Source: Thiogranum longum
Lineage (GTDB): Bacteria; Pseudomonadota; Gammaproteobacteria; DSM-19610
Length of the DNA stretch: 64,000 bases
Assembly: GCF_004339085.1 (NCBI RefSeq)
Contig: NZ_SMFX01000001.1
Location: 1,496,242 to 1,560,241 of the forward strand
Direction: 5' to 3'
Position 1 is the stretch's first letter, and every line of letters begins with the position of its first letter. The position numbers were made by a program, and so were the translations under genes. Positions 24,129 through 36,950 of the stretch are shown here, piece after piece. The notes under the pieces are model-generated. The model made no database searches. It saw only the letters and a list, made by a program, of their open reading frames with translations, and had not been told where the DNA came from.

Positions 24129-24825
24129 ATGGAACCCGACTCCAAAGCACAGGCACAACAACGCGCCAACCAGATCAGGTCCTTCCAGGCAGAGGTCGCC
24201 CGGCTGGAAGCCGAGGGTGTGATGCAGCTCAGCGCCGACCAGCAGCGTGCCATTCACACCTACCATGACGACTTGCTTGCCGGCTTCTCGCAAACCTTTG
24301 GCATTGACCGTAACCGGCAGGCCAGGCAGCTCTCGCTGGGTATGCGCATCGCTTCGTTCCTGGGCGCGCTGGCGTTGGCGGCCAGTATATTTTTCCTCTT
24401 TTACCAGTTCTGGGGTCGCTTCGGCAGCACGGCACAGGTCAGCATTCTGGTGCTGGCATCGCTCGCCACCTTCAGCGCCACCGGCCTGATCGCCAAACGC
24501 GATACGAGTGGCTATCTGGGGTGATGGGAGTTACCTGGTTGCCGATCGTGACCTGATCGAAGGGGGTTACCAGCTGGCCGGGTTTATACTCAGTGCGCTG
24601 GCCATCGGGTATGGCATTCGCTACCACAATGCCGAAGTGACCAATACCGGTAATGTGTTTTTTGTCATCTTCCTCTATACCAAGTTCTTCGACTGGTGGT
24701 GGGACATCATGCCGAAATACCTGTTCTTCCTCGTCATCGGCCTGACCGCGCTACTGTTCCTGGTGATCTTCAAACGGCTGCGCGGCAGCGCCAACGTAGA
24801 AGACGGTGGAGTGGCCACCGGATGA
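24129..24825 (+). pseudogene. DUF2157 gene, copy 2, disrupted by an internal deletion
   Basis: The first ~130 codons (MEPDSKAQAQ... SGYL) and the last ~100 codons (GDGSYLVADRDLIEGGYQ... ) match the intact gene at 5072-6154 closely. About 386 bases encoding the central membrane helices are missing at the junction near 24511, and the reading frame shifts there, giving a TGA. The product cannot be full length. The downstream DUF4824 copy keeps its ATGA coupling with the pseudogene end. Confidence 0.9.
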
Positions 24826-25613
24826 CCTGGAAAAACCCGCACACCTGGATCGCCGGGCTCGGCATTATCCTCCTTACCAACGCACTGGCACTGGCCTGTG
24901 TTGCGTACAATCGCTCCGGTGAGCCGGACGCCCGCGTTACCCTCAGCGAGCGTGAGCTGAACCTCCCGTACAATTGGGGAGGTGAACGTGAAAATAGTGG
25001 TTTGGCGCTGAGACTCGACTGGCGTGATAACCCCTCCCGCTACCTGCCAGCCCCCTGGCTGGATCAGGCCAAACTGGCCGCGCTGGGATTTCCGGTAGAA
25101 GACGCGACAAGCCGCGCAGATAACCGGCGTCGCCTCAACCACAGCCTGCCACAAGAAGTCTTCCTGGTGCTGGAATACAACGGCCCGGCCTACCAGGCTG
25201 CACTCGCACGCCAGCAGGCAGTAACGGAACAACGACAGGCGCTGGCTGATCGCAACCCGGATGACGAAGCATTGGAAAAAGCGGCCAGGGACAGCCAGAA
25301 ACGCCTGCAACGTGAACAGCACAAAGCCTCACGCCTGTTTGTCATCGACGCCGGGCTGGACGCACAAACACTGCGCCAGCGCTACCCCGATACCGCGCGC
25401 AACATCGTGCTGCGCGGCACGGTACGCGCCCGGGTGAATCAGCAAGACGATGATCAATGGGTGGTACAGGGACTTGTAAATGAAGTCGCCGTCAGCCGGG
25501 TCAATATACCGCTTGAATATCGAAGTGTATTCGAACGAGACCGCGACCCTGATTACGAGGTGACTCTGGCAGTTGGGCGGTGGTTGGAGCCATGGGCAGT
25601 GGGGGTAAAGTAA
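24822..25613 (+). CDS. DUF4824 family membrane-anchored protein (copy 2)
   Basis: This 263-residue protein is the paralogue of the 6151-7005 product. It has an N-terminal anchor, then SGEPDARVTLSERELNLPY and ENSGLALRLDWR. It lacks the ~12-residue NKSYYSSRY insertion and the MIDDAGKQA loop of copy 1. The frame is intact although its partner upstream is broken, so it may lack its usual complex or team up with copy 1 DUF2157. Confidence 0.83.
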   Translation: MTWKNPHTWIAGLGIILLTNALALACVAYNRSGEPDARVTLSERELNLPYNWGGERENSGLALRLDWRDNPSRYLPAPWLDQAKLAALGFPVEDATSRADNRRRLNHSLPQEVFLVLEYNGPAYQAALARQQAVTEQRQALADRNPDDEALEKAARDSQKRLQREQHKASRLFVIDAGLDAQTLRQRYPDTARNIVLRGTVRARVNQQDDDQWVVQGLVNEVAVSRVNIPLEYRSVFERDRDPDYEVTLAVGRWLEPWAVGVK

Positions 25614-25705
25614 TTCGCCACCTTTATTTTCCAGGGGGATTACCCTTTTATTCTGAGTAAAAAAGATTCCGAAGAGTTTCTACTCTGACCCCAAATATTA
25701 TCATA

Positions 25706-26446
25706 TTACTGTACCGCTACAGTTATAGTTGGCATCCTATCCCATGTTTTCCCCTCCAGCTTTCTGCCATTGGCTTTTTTACTCCGTTTTATCCCGTCTT
25801 TGCCCCATGTGCCCCATTGCTTAAAAAAGAACTCTACGCCGGCCTTTTTGCATTGGTCCCTGACCTTTAAAGCCCATGTTTCTTGCATTGGTCTTGCGCT
25901 AATGCCTGACTCGCCACCCACAATCACCCAATGAATGTTGGAAAGAGGCAGCTTGCCTAAATCTTCAAGTAAAGGTTCGATAGACAAGAAACGTGTTCTT
26001 GCCTTTATTTTTTGCAAGTCTCTAATTCGTGGCTTGCCGTATTCTTTGTCTTCAACGGATACCCCTAACCAGGCATTATCTGGAACTGAATGACTTTGAA
26101 AATACTGGTGCATCCTTGCGCTACGCTTGGTCAATATCTGGTATGTGTGCCAAGGTGTTTCTTCGACAACAGCCATTACTTTTTCAATGAATTCGAAAGG
26201 AACCCCATCCTGAAAAAGATCACTCATGGAGTTAACAAAGTACATCGTTGGCTTTTTTCGTTTCATAGGCTGAGATAGACGATCTGGCATCAGGCTCAAC
26301 TTAAAGCCGTTTTCATAACCTGGCGCACCCATTGCCTGCAATCGTTTTGACATGGTTTCTGCATAGCAGTGTTTGCAGCCTGGTGATATTTTTGTACAAC
26401 CAGTAACCGGGTTCCAGGTTTGCTCTGTCCACTCGATTTTGCTCAT
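25706..26446 (-). CDS. Three-cysteine-motif protein, phage Gp37/Gp68-like (DUF5131)
   Basis: This 246-residue protein starts MSKIEWTEQTWNPVTGC, with three cysteines C17-x6-C24-x2-C27 in GCTKISPGCKHCYAE. They are spaced like an iron-sulfur site in a radical-SAM-like fold. Other family blocks are seen: TMYFVNSMSDLFQDGVP, YQILTKRSARM, WLGVSVEDKEYGKPRI, FLSIEPLLEDLG and WVIVGGESG. Relatives occur in phages and islands, and their reaction is not established. It is co-transcribed with tcmP (18-base gap, GAGG site). AT-rich composition sets both genes apart from their neighbours. A LexA-type box precedes the operon. Confidence 0.88.
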   Translation of the reverse strand: MSKIEWTEQTWNPVTGCTKISPGCKHCYAETMSKRLQAMGAPGYENGFKLSLMPDRLSQPMKRKKPTMYFVNSMSDLFQDGVPFEFIEKVMAVVEETPWHTYQILTKRSARMHQYFQSHSVPDNAWLGVSVEDKEYGKPRIRDLQKIKARTRFLSIEPLLEDLGKLPLSNIHWVIVGGESGISARPMQETWALKVRDQCKKAGVEFFFKQWGTWGKDGIKRSKKANGRKLEGKTWDRMPTITVAVQ

Positions 26447-26464
26447 ATGAACCTCAAAATTGGG

Positions 26465-27325
26465 TTAGTGTTGTTTTTTTAAAATATCTTGGACAACTTT
26501 ATCTGCGAGTCGCCAGGCTTTTTCATTCGGATTAGAAACCGCAAAATAAAACAGGAATAGTGGCCGGTTATTATTGTATAGCATAAGTGGCTTGGCCACG
26601 TAATTGAAAGACTGTTTTAGACGCTTTGTTACCCATTCTTCAAGTTCCTGGATATTCAACCGCTCAGTTGCATCGTCTGGGTCTGTAGAATTAAACAGAT
26701 CACCCGTTGGCGGTTTTTGCTTAGGTTTATAAAGAGCATCTTTCCAATCCCCGGTTCCCAGCAATCGAGTCAGCGTTTTTTCCCATTCGGGCCTGATTTT
26801 CGCGCCGTCCCGTGGTGTCATTCTTGCTATGACAGAAATAGGAAATAACAGCCACAAATCAACTTTTTGAGATTTGGTGACATGTTGCAATGTACGCCAA
26901 TCTAGTTCCGTATTATAGGGATCTAGAAACAATACAGCTCTGTCTGTACTACTTAATGTATTACAGAACTCCGGCACAAATATATTGGCATCTTTCTGGG
27001 TGATATGAATCGTTTTATGCGGGTACTCTTCTCTGATCTGTTTCAGAGGTGTGATGTATTCAGGATTTAGATCGTTGAAATGATACTGGTGAAAACCTGG
27101 ATTCACATCAAGCGCTATTCTTACCGAGCCCTGGAAGTCTTCAGAGGGGAGCATTTGCTCTTGGAATTCTATTTCCTTGGGGTCCTGAGAACCCGTACCT
27201 GCAAATGCATCGACATAGTGTAAAGTAAACGATTTATTGCGTAGCGCTGTTGAATAGAACTTGAGATATTTCTCAAGTACTTCAAGTTTTTTCCGTGTCC
27301 ACGGACCGCCAAAACTATGCCTCAT
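26465..27325 (-). CDS. tcmP: TcmP-like three-Cys-motif partner protein
   Basis: This 286-residue protein carries WTRKKLEVLEKYLKFYSTAL, YVDAFAGTG (DAFAGTG at 39-45), FNDLNP (83-88) and FLDPYN (133-138). The layout of a glycine-rich loop, acidic strand end and DPxN-like motif resembles SAM-dependent (DNA/RNA) methyltransferase folds; catalysis is unproven. TcmP is named for its constant partnership with three-Cys (Gp37/68) proteins, the next gene here. The AAGGA site sits eight bases before the ATG. The first gene of the operon begins 33 bases after a palindromic LexA-like box. Confidence 0.85.
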   Translation of the reverse strand: MRHSFGGPWTRKKLEVLEKYLKFYSTALRNKSFTLHYVDAFAGTGSQDPKEIEFQEQMLPSEDFQGSVRIALDVNPGFHQYHFNDLNPEYITPLKQIREEYPHKTIHITQKDANIFVPEFCNTLSSTDRAVLFLDPYNTELDWRTLQHVTKSQKVDLWLLFPISVIARMTPRDGAKIRPEWEKTLTRLLGTGDWKDALYKPKQKPPTGDLFNSTDPDDATERLNIQELEEWVTKRLKQSFNYVAKPLMLYNNNRPLFLFYFAVSNPNEKAWRLADKVVQDILKKQH

Positions 27326-27357
27326 AGCAAATCCTTGTTCAGGCTACACACATGACC

Positions 27358-27381
27358 AATACTGTTCTTATATACAGTATT
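27358..27381 (-). promoter_or_regulatory. LexA (SOS) box upstream of tcmP-DUF5131 operon
   Basis: AATACTGT and ACAGTATT form perfect 8-base arms with an 8-base AT spacer. The centre TACTGTTCTTATATACAGTA matches the gammaproteobacterial LexA consensus CTGT-N8-ACAG and nearly the E. coli TACTGTATATATATACAGTA. It ends 33 bases upstream of the tcmP ATG, where a promoter would lie. Binding by LexA is inferred from the match. Confidence 0.75.
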
Positions 27382-27544
27382 ATGATATTTGTCAACCTCC
27401 TGAATGATAAAAGAATAATAAGAAGAAGAGAGAAGTGCATTCTTGCGCAGGAGTGTCGGATGTCATTTGCTATTACATGAGTAATAAATCCTACTCCCAG
27501 GAAAGTGAAACCATGGGAGTCAGACCTAAATAGTTTATTCCGTT

Positions 27545-31249
<3,705 letters not shown>

Positions 31250-31319
31250 GGGGTTGTGCCATTGTTCGAATGGCGCCCATTGTACCAGATCTATTAACCG
31301 GCTGCTTTACCGGGGCGGG

Positions 31320-32486
31320 TCACTGCGACGAGGCAACACGCCAGCTGTTGAAGGGTGCGGATTGCCCGAATGCCTCGTAGCCTTCCAGGCCGGCCAGCTT
31401 TTCCGCGTCGAACTGGTAGCCGAAGCCTTCTTCCAGAATATTCAGCACCAGTACGGCGTCGGCATAGTTCTCGGTGAACACCAGTGCATCCAGCAGCACC
31501 CAGTAGTTTTTGATGAAAGCGGGCTCTCTGTTGATGCCGTCGCGGGCATAGGCGATGGCGCTTTTGTAGTCTTCTGTCATCAGGGCAAGGCCGGCGTGAA
31601 GTGTATCCAGGCCGGCATCCTCACCCAGTTGGACAGCGGTTTTATCGAGTGACTTGTGGGCTTCGGCGTAGTCACCATTGACCTGGTGGTATTCGAACAT
31701 CAGAAGGGCATAACTGTCCTGCTTCCGGTATATCGGCGCCAGGTCGGCAAGTACTGTCTGGTAAGTGGCCGGCGAGATACGGTTTGCGGCCTGGAAATAG
31801 GTGTACATCAACAATGAATTCTCCCGGATACCCGGGGGGAGCTGATCGTAGGTTTGCAGTAACTGTTGTGGGTCAGTGCCTTTTACCGCAGCGAAATAGG
31901 CTTTGAGCGCTGCTACACCACCGGAATCCGGTTTCTGGGCGATTGTGCCGACGTTAAGTGCAAAACCACCGATGGCCTTGCTGGCGATTTCACCGAGAGC
32001 GTAGTTCAGCCAGTCGACGATAGTGACCTTGCCGTTCGCACGGCGCAGGTACACTTTCCAGTAACTGATACCGCCGTCTTCAGGTTCAATACGAATCAGC
32101 GCGACAGCCTGGTCGGGCTGGTCGGTATCGTTTGGCATGAGGCGAAGGAAGTCAGCATATTGGACTGAAGAAAACGTATCACCGAAACGGTTATCCACTA
32201 TTTTTTGCAGTGACTTGGCATAGCTGGCCACAGCCTGTTTCTTTACGGCCGCCAGACCCAGCGATGTGAGTGAGCGGCGGGCAAACTGTTCGGTGTCCAG
32301 ACTACGGGTAAACAGCGTGCTGTCTCTGGCAGCCATGGACGCTGCCAGTGCCTTGCCAAACTGCTCAAAACTGCCGGCATCAGGGCGGGAGGCCAGGGTG
32401 TCGGTGACCGTGTTGCTGGCAGGCTGACTGGCGCAGCCCGTTATCAGAACGACCAGCAGTGTCAGTGGCCAAAGTAATGCGCGCAT
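31320..32486 (-). CDS. Lipoprotein with helical repeats, unknown function
   Basis: This 388-residue protein has a lipoprotein signal, MRALLWPLTLLVVLITGCAS, with the lipobox LITGC. The rest is helical and TPR-like, especially in the C-terminal half (YRKQDSYALLMFEYHQVNGDYAEAHKSLDKT, NYWVLLDALVFTENYADAVLVLNILEEGF). The ATG was chosen because it starts the signal and has GGAG nine bases upstream; a longer frame begins 48 bases earlier. It follows the DUF3857 transglutaminase gene by about 50 bases on the same strand and is probably co-transcribed. Its partner is unknown. Confidence 0.75.
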   Translation of the reverse strand: MRALLWPLTLLVVLITGCASQPASNTVTDTLASRPDAGSFEQFGKALAASMAARDSTLFTRSLDTEQFARRSLTSLGLAAVKKQAVASYAKSLQKIVDNRFGDTFSSVQYADFLRLMPNDTDQPDQAVALIRIEPEDGGISYWKVYLRRANGKVTIVDWLNYALGEIASKAIGGFALNVGTIAQKPDSGGVAALKAYFAAVKGTDPQQLLQTYDQLPPGIRENSLLMYTYFQAANRISPATYQTVLADLAPIYRKQDSYALLMFEYHQVNGDYAEAHKSLDKTAVQLGEDAGLDTLHAGLALMTEDYKSAIAYARDGINREPAFIKNYWVLLDALVFTENYADAVLVLNILEEGFGYQFDAEKLAGLEGYEAFGQSAPFNSWRVASSQ

Positions 32487-32535
32487 GATGCGGTCTCCGG
32501 TTCGTGGTGGCATGCGGTGGTTTGCAGCCGTCAAC

Positions 32536-34578
32536 TCAGTTAGTTGAAATTGTGTTCAGGCGATCCAGCAAGGTATTGATCTTTGCGTTGATGCTGCCTT
32601 TCGGGGTGATGTTGTTCAGCTGTGTGGTGTATTCCAGTGTGTTCCTGACCTGGTTAATAGCACTGTAGTAGCTGTCCAGCTGGCCGGGCATTACAACTTC
32701 CTTTCGGGAGCTGTAATGATGCGTGACCGTCAGTTTACGGTCTGCGTAATTGATCGCACGCCGGTAATCGATGAACTTGCCCTTGACGGCGACCGACGGT
32801 TCCCTGTTTTCGTAGTCGATGTCTTCGGGATAGATGATGGTTGACTGATGCCGGACGTTGACAGGGTATGAAATAGCCAGCGGTGCAGTACGGCGGATGG
32901 TGTCCGGCTTTTTGATGTAGGGCGCGATGGATGAACCTATGACATAGGCGATTCTGTTTTCGTTGTCCGCTTTCCAGAAGTCATCGATATGGTAGTGTTC
33001 CACGACGGTCAAACGGTTGTCAGTGGTGTCATTGCTCGCGGTTATATCGTTGTCCAGGCTGATGGACGGATATATTTTTGCATAGTAGTTCATAAACGCA
33101 CGGGCGATTTCAGCGGGTGTATTGGTGGCAAAATACTCGCGCATCGATTCGGCGACGGTGCCGCGATACGTTGTCGTGACGCTGAGTGAAACCGGGGTGC
33201 TGTAACTGCTGGTCAGGAACGCTTCTTCCACGTCGATACTGGATGCCGCGCTGTTGGCGACTTCGATCTTTGCCAGGCGGTTTTCGCCTTTACGGATGAT
33301 CAGCGCACGCTCGAAATCGGGTACGCCCAGTGTGTCGATGCTGCCTTGCTGGTAGTTACTGGTTCCATCCAGCCAGTAGCGTTTGCCATCCAGTTCGGTT
33401 GTGACAATGACATGATCGAACAGGCCGGGGCTGGGTAGCCAGTTGTCGACGTCACGCTGGTATTCGGTGGAAACCAGGGCCGGGTATGCCTTGATGCCCA
33501 GCTGGTCAAGTATTGTCACCAGCAGGGTCGCCTTGTCCTTGCAGTCACCGTAGCGGCGTTCGTAGACTTCACCGGGCGGGCTGGGACGGTGTGAGTTCTG
33601 GCCCAGTTCGATCCCGAAGTAGCGAACCTCATTCTGCACCAGTTTCAGGGCGCGTGCGGTAAGTTGTTTCTTGTCCGGTTCTTCGTCGCGCCATTGTTGC
33701 AGGATTTCGACAAGTGACGCGGGCAATGCATCATCGTGTTTGTACAGGCTGTTTGCCCAGCGCGTAACGTCGCGCCAGCGGCGATATTCACTGATCTGGA
33801 CACCGGGATAAGGCTGGTGCCAGCTGGGAACGGCATCTTCAGAGATAATCGCAGGCGTGTTCTCCTGTGACCATTCGTATTCAATGCGACCGTTGTGGCG
33901 GCGGATGACCGGCTCAAGGTCTGTATTCAATGAGCGGGTATAGAGTTTGCGTTCGGCCGGGGCCGATACCCGTACCCGGGCCCGGTCTACCGGGACATTC
34001 CAGCCCAGGGAAAATGCAGAAAAATACTTGTTTCCGAAAACCGGGTTGCGGCCTTCGATGGAGTAGGCCAGGTCGACCGAGTCCTTGAGTCGCACGTCGT
34101 TAACGATAATCACCGCGGTGACGACACCGTCATACAGTCTTTTATCGAAGTCCTGTTCGCGCTGAATCAGACGAACCTGCTCGGGCTGGAGCTTGTTGGT
34201 TAACTGTCCATCGCGTACCAGGTCCAGCTTGTGCAGCGTAAGGGTCTGGTAAGCCGGGTTGAAGTTGATCTCGATTTCGGCGGCCTGGTTCAGGCCGGCC
34301 TCTGTCAATGGCTGGGTGACCATGCGGCTGAAGCGGGTTTCGCCGGATTCCGATATATACACCTGGTGATCCACCAGGCGGTAGGCGGCTGCCAGTCCGG
34401 GGCGCTGCCCGGGCACTTCGGCCAGGTCCGCCCAGTCGACCCAGCCCGGCAGCGGTTCGGTGGAAAACGAATAACCGCTTTTATCAAACTGCCGGGCCTG
34501 CACTGGCGCTGTAAACAGCACCACGATGGTGGCAACGAACAGTCCGCGTAACACGCTGGGAAACAAGGTAAATGGCAT
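32536..34578 (-). CDS. DUF3857/transglutaminase-like exported protein
   Basis: This 680-residue protein has a signal peptide (1-28, APVQA) and a DUF3857 β-rich region (about 60-230). A transglutaminase-like core follows (about 300-420) with the catalytic triad visible: Cys in RRYGDCKDKATLL, His in LFDHVIV and Asp in YWLDGTS. The C-terminal half (about 440-680) is β-rich with YPVNVRHQSTI. Family members are periplasmic with suspected peptidase or cross-linking activity; the substrate is unknown. It is upstream of and probably co-expressed with the lipoprotein gene. Confidence 0.88.
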   Translation of the reverse strand: MPFTLFPSVLRGLFVATIVVLFTAPVQARQFDKSGYSFSTEPLPGWVDWADLAEVPGQRPGLAAAYRLVDHQVYISESGETRFSRMVTQPLTEAGLNQAAEIEINFNPAYQTLTLHKLDLVRDGQLTNKLQPEQVRLIQREQDFDKRLYDGVVTAVIIVNDVRLKDSVDLAYSIEGRNPVFGNKYFSAFSLGWNVPVDRARVRVSAPAERKLYTRSLNTDLEPVIRRHNGRIEYEWSQENTPAIISEDAVPSWHQPYPGVQISEYRRWRDVTRWANSLYKHDDALPASLVEILQQWRDEEPDKKQLTARALKLVQNEVRYFGIELGQNSHRPSPPGEVYERRYGDCKDKATLLVTILDQLGIKAYPALVSTEYQRDVDNWLPSPGLFDHVIVTTELDGKRYWLDGTSNYQQGSIDTLGVPDFERALIIRKGENRLAKIEVANSAASSIDVEEAFLTSSYSTPVSLSVTTTYRGTVAESMREYFATNTPAEIARAFMNYYAKIYPSISLDNDITASNDTTDNRLTVVEHYHIDDFWKADNENRIAYVIGSSIAPYIKKPDTIRRTAPLAISYPVNVRHQSTIIYPEDIDYENREPSVAVKGKFIDYRRAINYADRKLTVTHHYSSRKEVVMPGQLDSYYSAINQVRNTLEYTTQLNNITPKGSINAKINTLLDRLNTISTN

Positions 34579-34715
34579 CCGCTCTGGTCCAATGAGTTAT
34601 TCCTCCCGGTCTGATCGGCCGTTGCCCGCATCGACTTGAGCGCAGAATCGCTTTCAGCTGTTACTTCACAGGTTTACAATCACTCCGTCATAACCGGACA
34701 AAAGAGGGCAAAACC

Positions 34716-35522
34716 ATGACCAGAAGAATCCTCAAAGCGTTTGTTTACCTGATCCCCGCTTTACTGATGACCCCCGCTGTACAAGCTGACGCGACCCTGA
34801 CCATGAAAGATGGCAGCGGTAAAATGGACTCTGTTATTGAGGTAAAAGGTCACATGGTGCGCATGTCGTCGCCCGGTGATTCGGAATACATGCTCTATGA
34901 CGCACAACGCGACATGGTGATACACGTCAACAGCGCCAAACGCGAGTACATGGAAATTGATCGTAATACGCTGGCCGAGATGGCCGACTCGGTAGCCCGG
35001 GTGAGGAAGGAAATGGCACCGCAAATGGCGATGATGCGTGAGCGACTGAAGAACCTCCCGCCTGAACAACGCGCCATGATTGAACAGCAAATGGGTGGTA
35101 TGGCGAGCCTCGGCGCAATGGAAGCCAAACCGGCGGCCAGGCTAACCTCGGTCAAGCGAGGCAGTGACAAGGTGGCCGGATTCAAATGCGAGCGTTACGA
35201 TGTGATGAGTGACAAGCAGCGCGTTTCCGAGCTTTGCGTGGCGACCCGTACGGGTGCGGGCCTGTCGAAATCCGATTTTTCCACCGTCCGTTCTGCGATG
35301 AAGTTCATGCGTGAGATGGCGGCAGGCGCACAGGAAATAAGCGCTGGCATGGGCGCTACGGAAATGTCGATGGGTGATGTCGATGGCGTACCGGTTTCCG
35401 CGAAAGATCTCAGGAACGGCCGTGAGTTTCACCTTGTGAAGGTCTCCGGTGACAAGCTGGACGAAACGCGGTTCAACGCATACCGCTCGATGAGCAAGAA
35501 GGACATGCCGAAAATGCGCTAG
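34716..35522 (+). CDS. DUF4412 family exported protein
   Basis: This 268-residue protein has a signal peptide (1-25, PAVQADAT). The mature N-terminus (TLTMKDGSGKMDSVIEVKGHMVRM and DSEYMLYDAQRDMVIHVNSAKREYMEID) is a DUF4412 β-sheet domain resembling outer-membrane lipoprotein-binding folds. A Met-rich central helix (PQMAMMRERLKNLPPEQRAMIEQQMGG) may bind metal or simply be flexible. C-terminal KVAGFKCERYDV repeats the domain. Function unknown. A GGGCAAAACC sequence precedes the ATG. Confidence 0.75.
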   Translation: MTRRILKAFVYLIPALLMTPAVQADATLTMKDGSGKMDSVIEVKGHMVRMSSPGDSEYMLYDAQRDMVIHVNSAKREYMEIDRNTLAEMADSVARVRKEMAPQMAMMRERLKNLPPEQRAMIEQQMGGMASLGAMEAKPAARLTSVKRGSDKVAGFKCERYDVMSDKQRVSELCVATRTGAGLSKSDFSTVRSAMKFMREMAAGAQEISAGMGATEMSMGDVDGVPVSAKDLRNGREFHLVKVSGDKLDETRFNAYRSMSKKDMPKMR

Positions 35523-35554
35523 TTCGCCGCAGAAGGTTTGCAGTGAGGCCGGTA

Positions 35555-35995
35555 CTACTGCTTGCACTCGACTTTCAGGATGGTTCCGTCGACACCTGTG
35601 ACTTCGACGCGGGTTCCGGCAGGGCAGTCATCACCGTGCACTTTCCAGGTGGAATCATCCACGTGAATCTTGCCCACGCCATCGATGATCGGCGCTTCCA
35701 GGGTAAAGGTCCGGCCAAGGTATTGCTCGCCGCGCCGGTTCAGGTGCGGCTGGTCGGTGTCTGCAGGCGTGGAGCGGAAATACTTTCGCCAGATCACGAT
35801 GCTGATCACTGACAGTACCGAGAACAGCAGCAACTGGTATTCCCAGATCATATCCGGCAATACGTAGACCACGCCGCCAACGGTGACGGCAGCAAGTCCC
35901 AGCCAGAGGAAGAAGGCGCCGGGTGCGAATACTTCGAGGATGATCAGCACGGCTGCGAGGATCCACCAGTGCCAGTGGCCGATGGACTCGATCAT
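35555..35995 (-). CDS. NfeD family membrane protein
   Basis: This 146-residue protein has hydrophobic segments at about 7-30, 33-48 and 52-68. The OB-fold of short NfeD proteins follows (about 80-146: [28 protein letters not shown]). Short NfeD proteins pair with SPFH/stomatin proteins, here the adjacent upstream gene, with which it overlaps by four bases. The pair probably organises inner-membrane microdomains and protease control. Confidence 0.9.
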   Translation of the reverse strand: MIESIGHWHWWILAAVLIILEVFAPGAFFLWLGLAAVTVGGVVYVLPDMIWEYQLLLFSVLSVISIVIWRKYFRSTPADTDQPHLNRRGEQYLGRTFTLEAPIIDGVGKIHVDDSTWKVHGDDCPAGTRVEVTGVDGTILKVECKQ

Positions 35996-36924
35996 GCGGC
36001 TGAATCCTTGCTTTTGGCCATGGCATCCCTGGCCAGTTCGGCGATGCCGCCAATGGCGCCAATGACGCCGGAAGCTTCCAGTGGCATCAGCACCAGTTTC
36101 TCGTTGGGTGAAGTGGCAATCGCCTGAAGGGCATCGACATATTTGGTGGCGATGAAGTAATTGATGGCGTTGATGTCGCCGCTGGCAATGGCTGTGGAAA
36201 CCATCTGCGTCGCCTTGGCTTCGGCTTCGGCCTGGCGCTCGCGTGCTTCGGCATCGAGGAAGGCCGCCTGGCGATTACCTTCGGCGTCCAGGATAACCGC
36301 CTGCTTTTCACCCTCGGCCTTGAGAATTTCGGCCTGTCGGAAACCTTCAGCATCGAGGATGTTGGCGCGTTTTTCACGCTCGGCCTTCATCTGTCGTGCC
36401 ATCGCATCGACCAGGTCACGCGGCGGGGTGATGTCCTTTATTTCGATACGCGTTACCTTGACGCCCCAGGGCGTTGTGGCGTCGTCGACCACGGACAACA
36501 ACCTGGCATTGATGCTGTCGCGCTGGGACAGTAGTTGATCGAGATCCATCGAGCCCATCACCGTACGGATATTAGTCATGGTCAGGTTCAGGATCGCAAG
36601 CTCCAGCTGGTTGACCTCGTAGGCGGCCTTGGCAGCGTCGAGTACCTGGAAGAATACCACCCCATCCACGGTGACCATGGCGTTATCCTTGGTGATGACT
36701 TCCTGCGAGGGGACATCCATGACCCGTTCCATCATGTTCAGCTTGGCGCCGATGCGATCGACCACCGGGATGATGAGGTTGAGTCCCGGCCGCAGTGTTT
36801 TGGTGTAACGACCGAAACGTTCAACCGTAAACTCGGTGCCCTGTGGCACGGATTTGACGCCCATGATGACCAGTACTACAGCCAGTACCAGAAAGAGTAT
36901 GACAAATTCCTGAAATCCGAACAT
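35992..36924 (-). CDS. qmcA: SPFH/stomatin-like membrane protein (QmcA)
   Basis: This 310-residue protein has an N-terminal anchor (1-22) and an SPFH/band-7 domain: [34 protein letters not shown] and [28 protein letters not shown] long Ala/Glu-rich coiled coil follows (about 175-240: [34 protein letters not shown]), and then the oligomerisation end. These are QmcA/YbbK hallmarks. Such proteins interact with FtsH or NfeD in the membrane. It overlaps the NfeD gene by ATGA. Confidence 0.93.
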   Translation of the reverse strand: MFGFQEFVILFLVLAVVLVIMGVKSVPQGTEFTVERFGRYTKTLRPGLNLIIPVVDRIGAKLNMMERVMDVPSQEVITKDNAMVTVDGVVFFQVLDAAKAAYEVNQLELAILNLTMTNIRTVMGSMDLDQLLSQRDSINARLLSVVDDATTPWGVKVTRIEIKDITPPRDLVDAMARQMKAEREKRANILDAEGFRQAEILKAEGEKQAVILDAEGNRQAAFLDAEARERQAEAEAKATQMVSTAIASGDINAINYFIATKYVDALQAIATSPNEKLVLMPLEASGVIGAIGGIAELARDAMAKSKDSAA

Positions 36925-36950
36925 GATGCCTCCTTGTATTGTTTTGATAT

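Noticed and set aside
27493-27520. Hairpin ACTCCCA/TGGGAGT downstream of metH as a terminator
   Set aside because: The stem is only seven bases with no clear T-run on the metH strand, so I do not list it.
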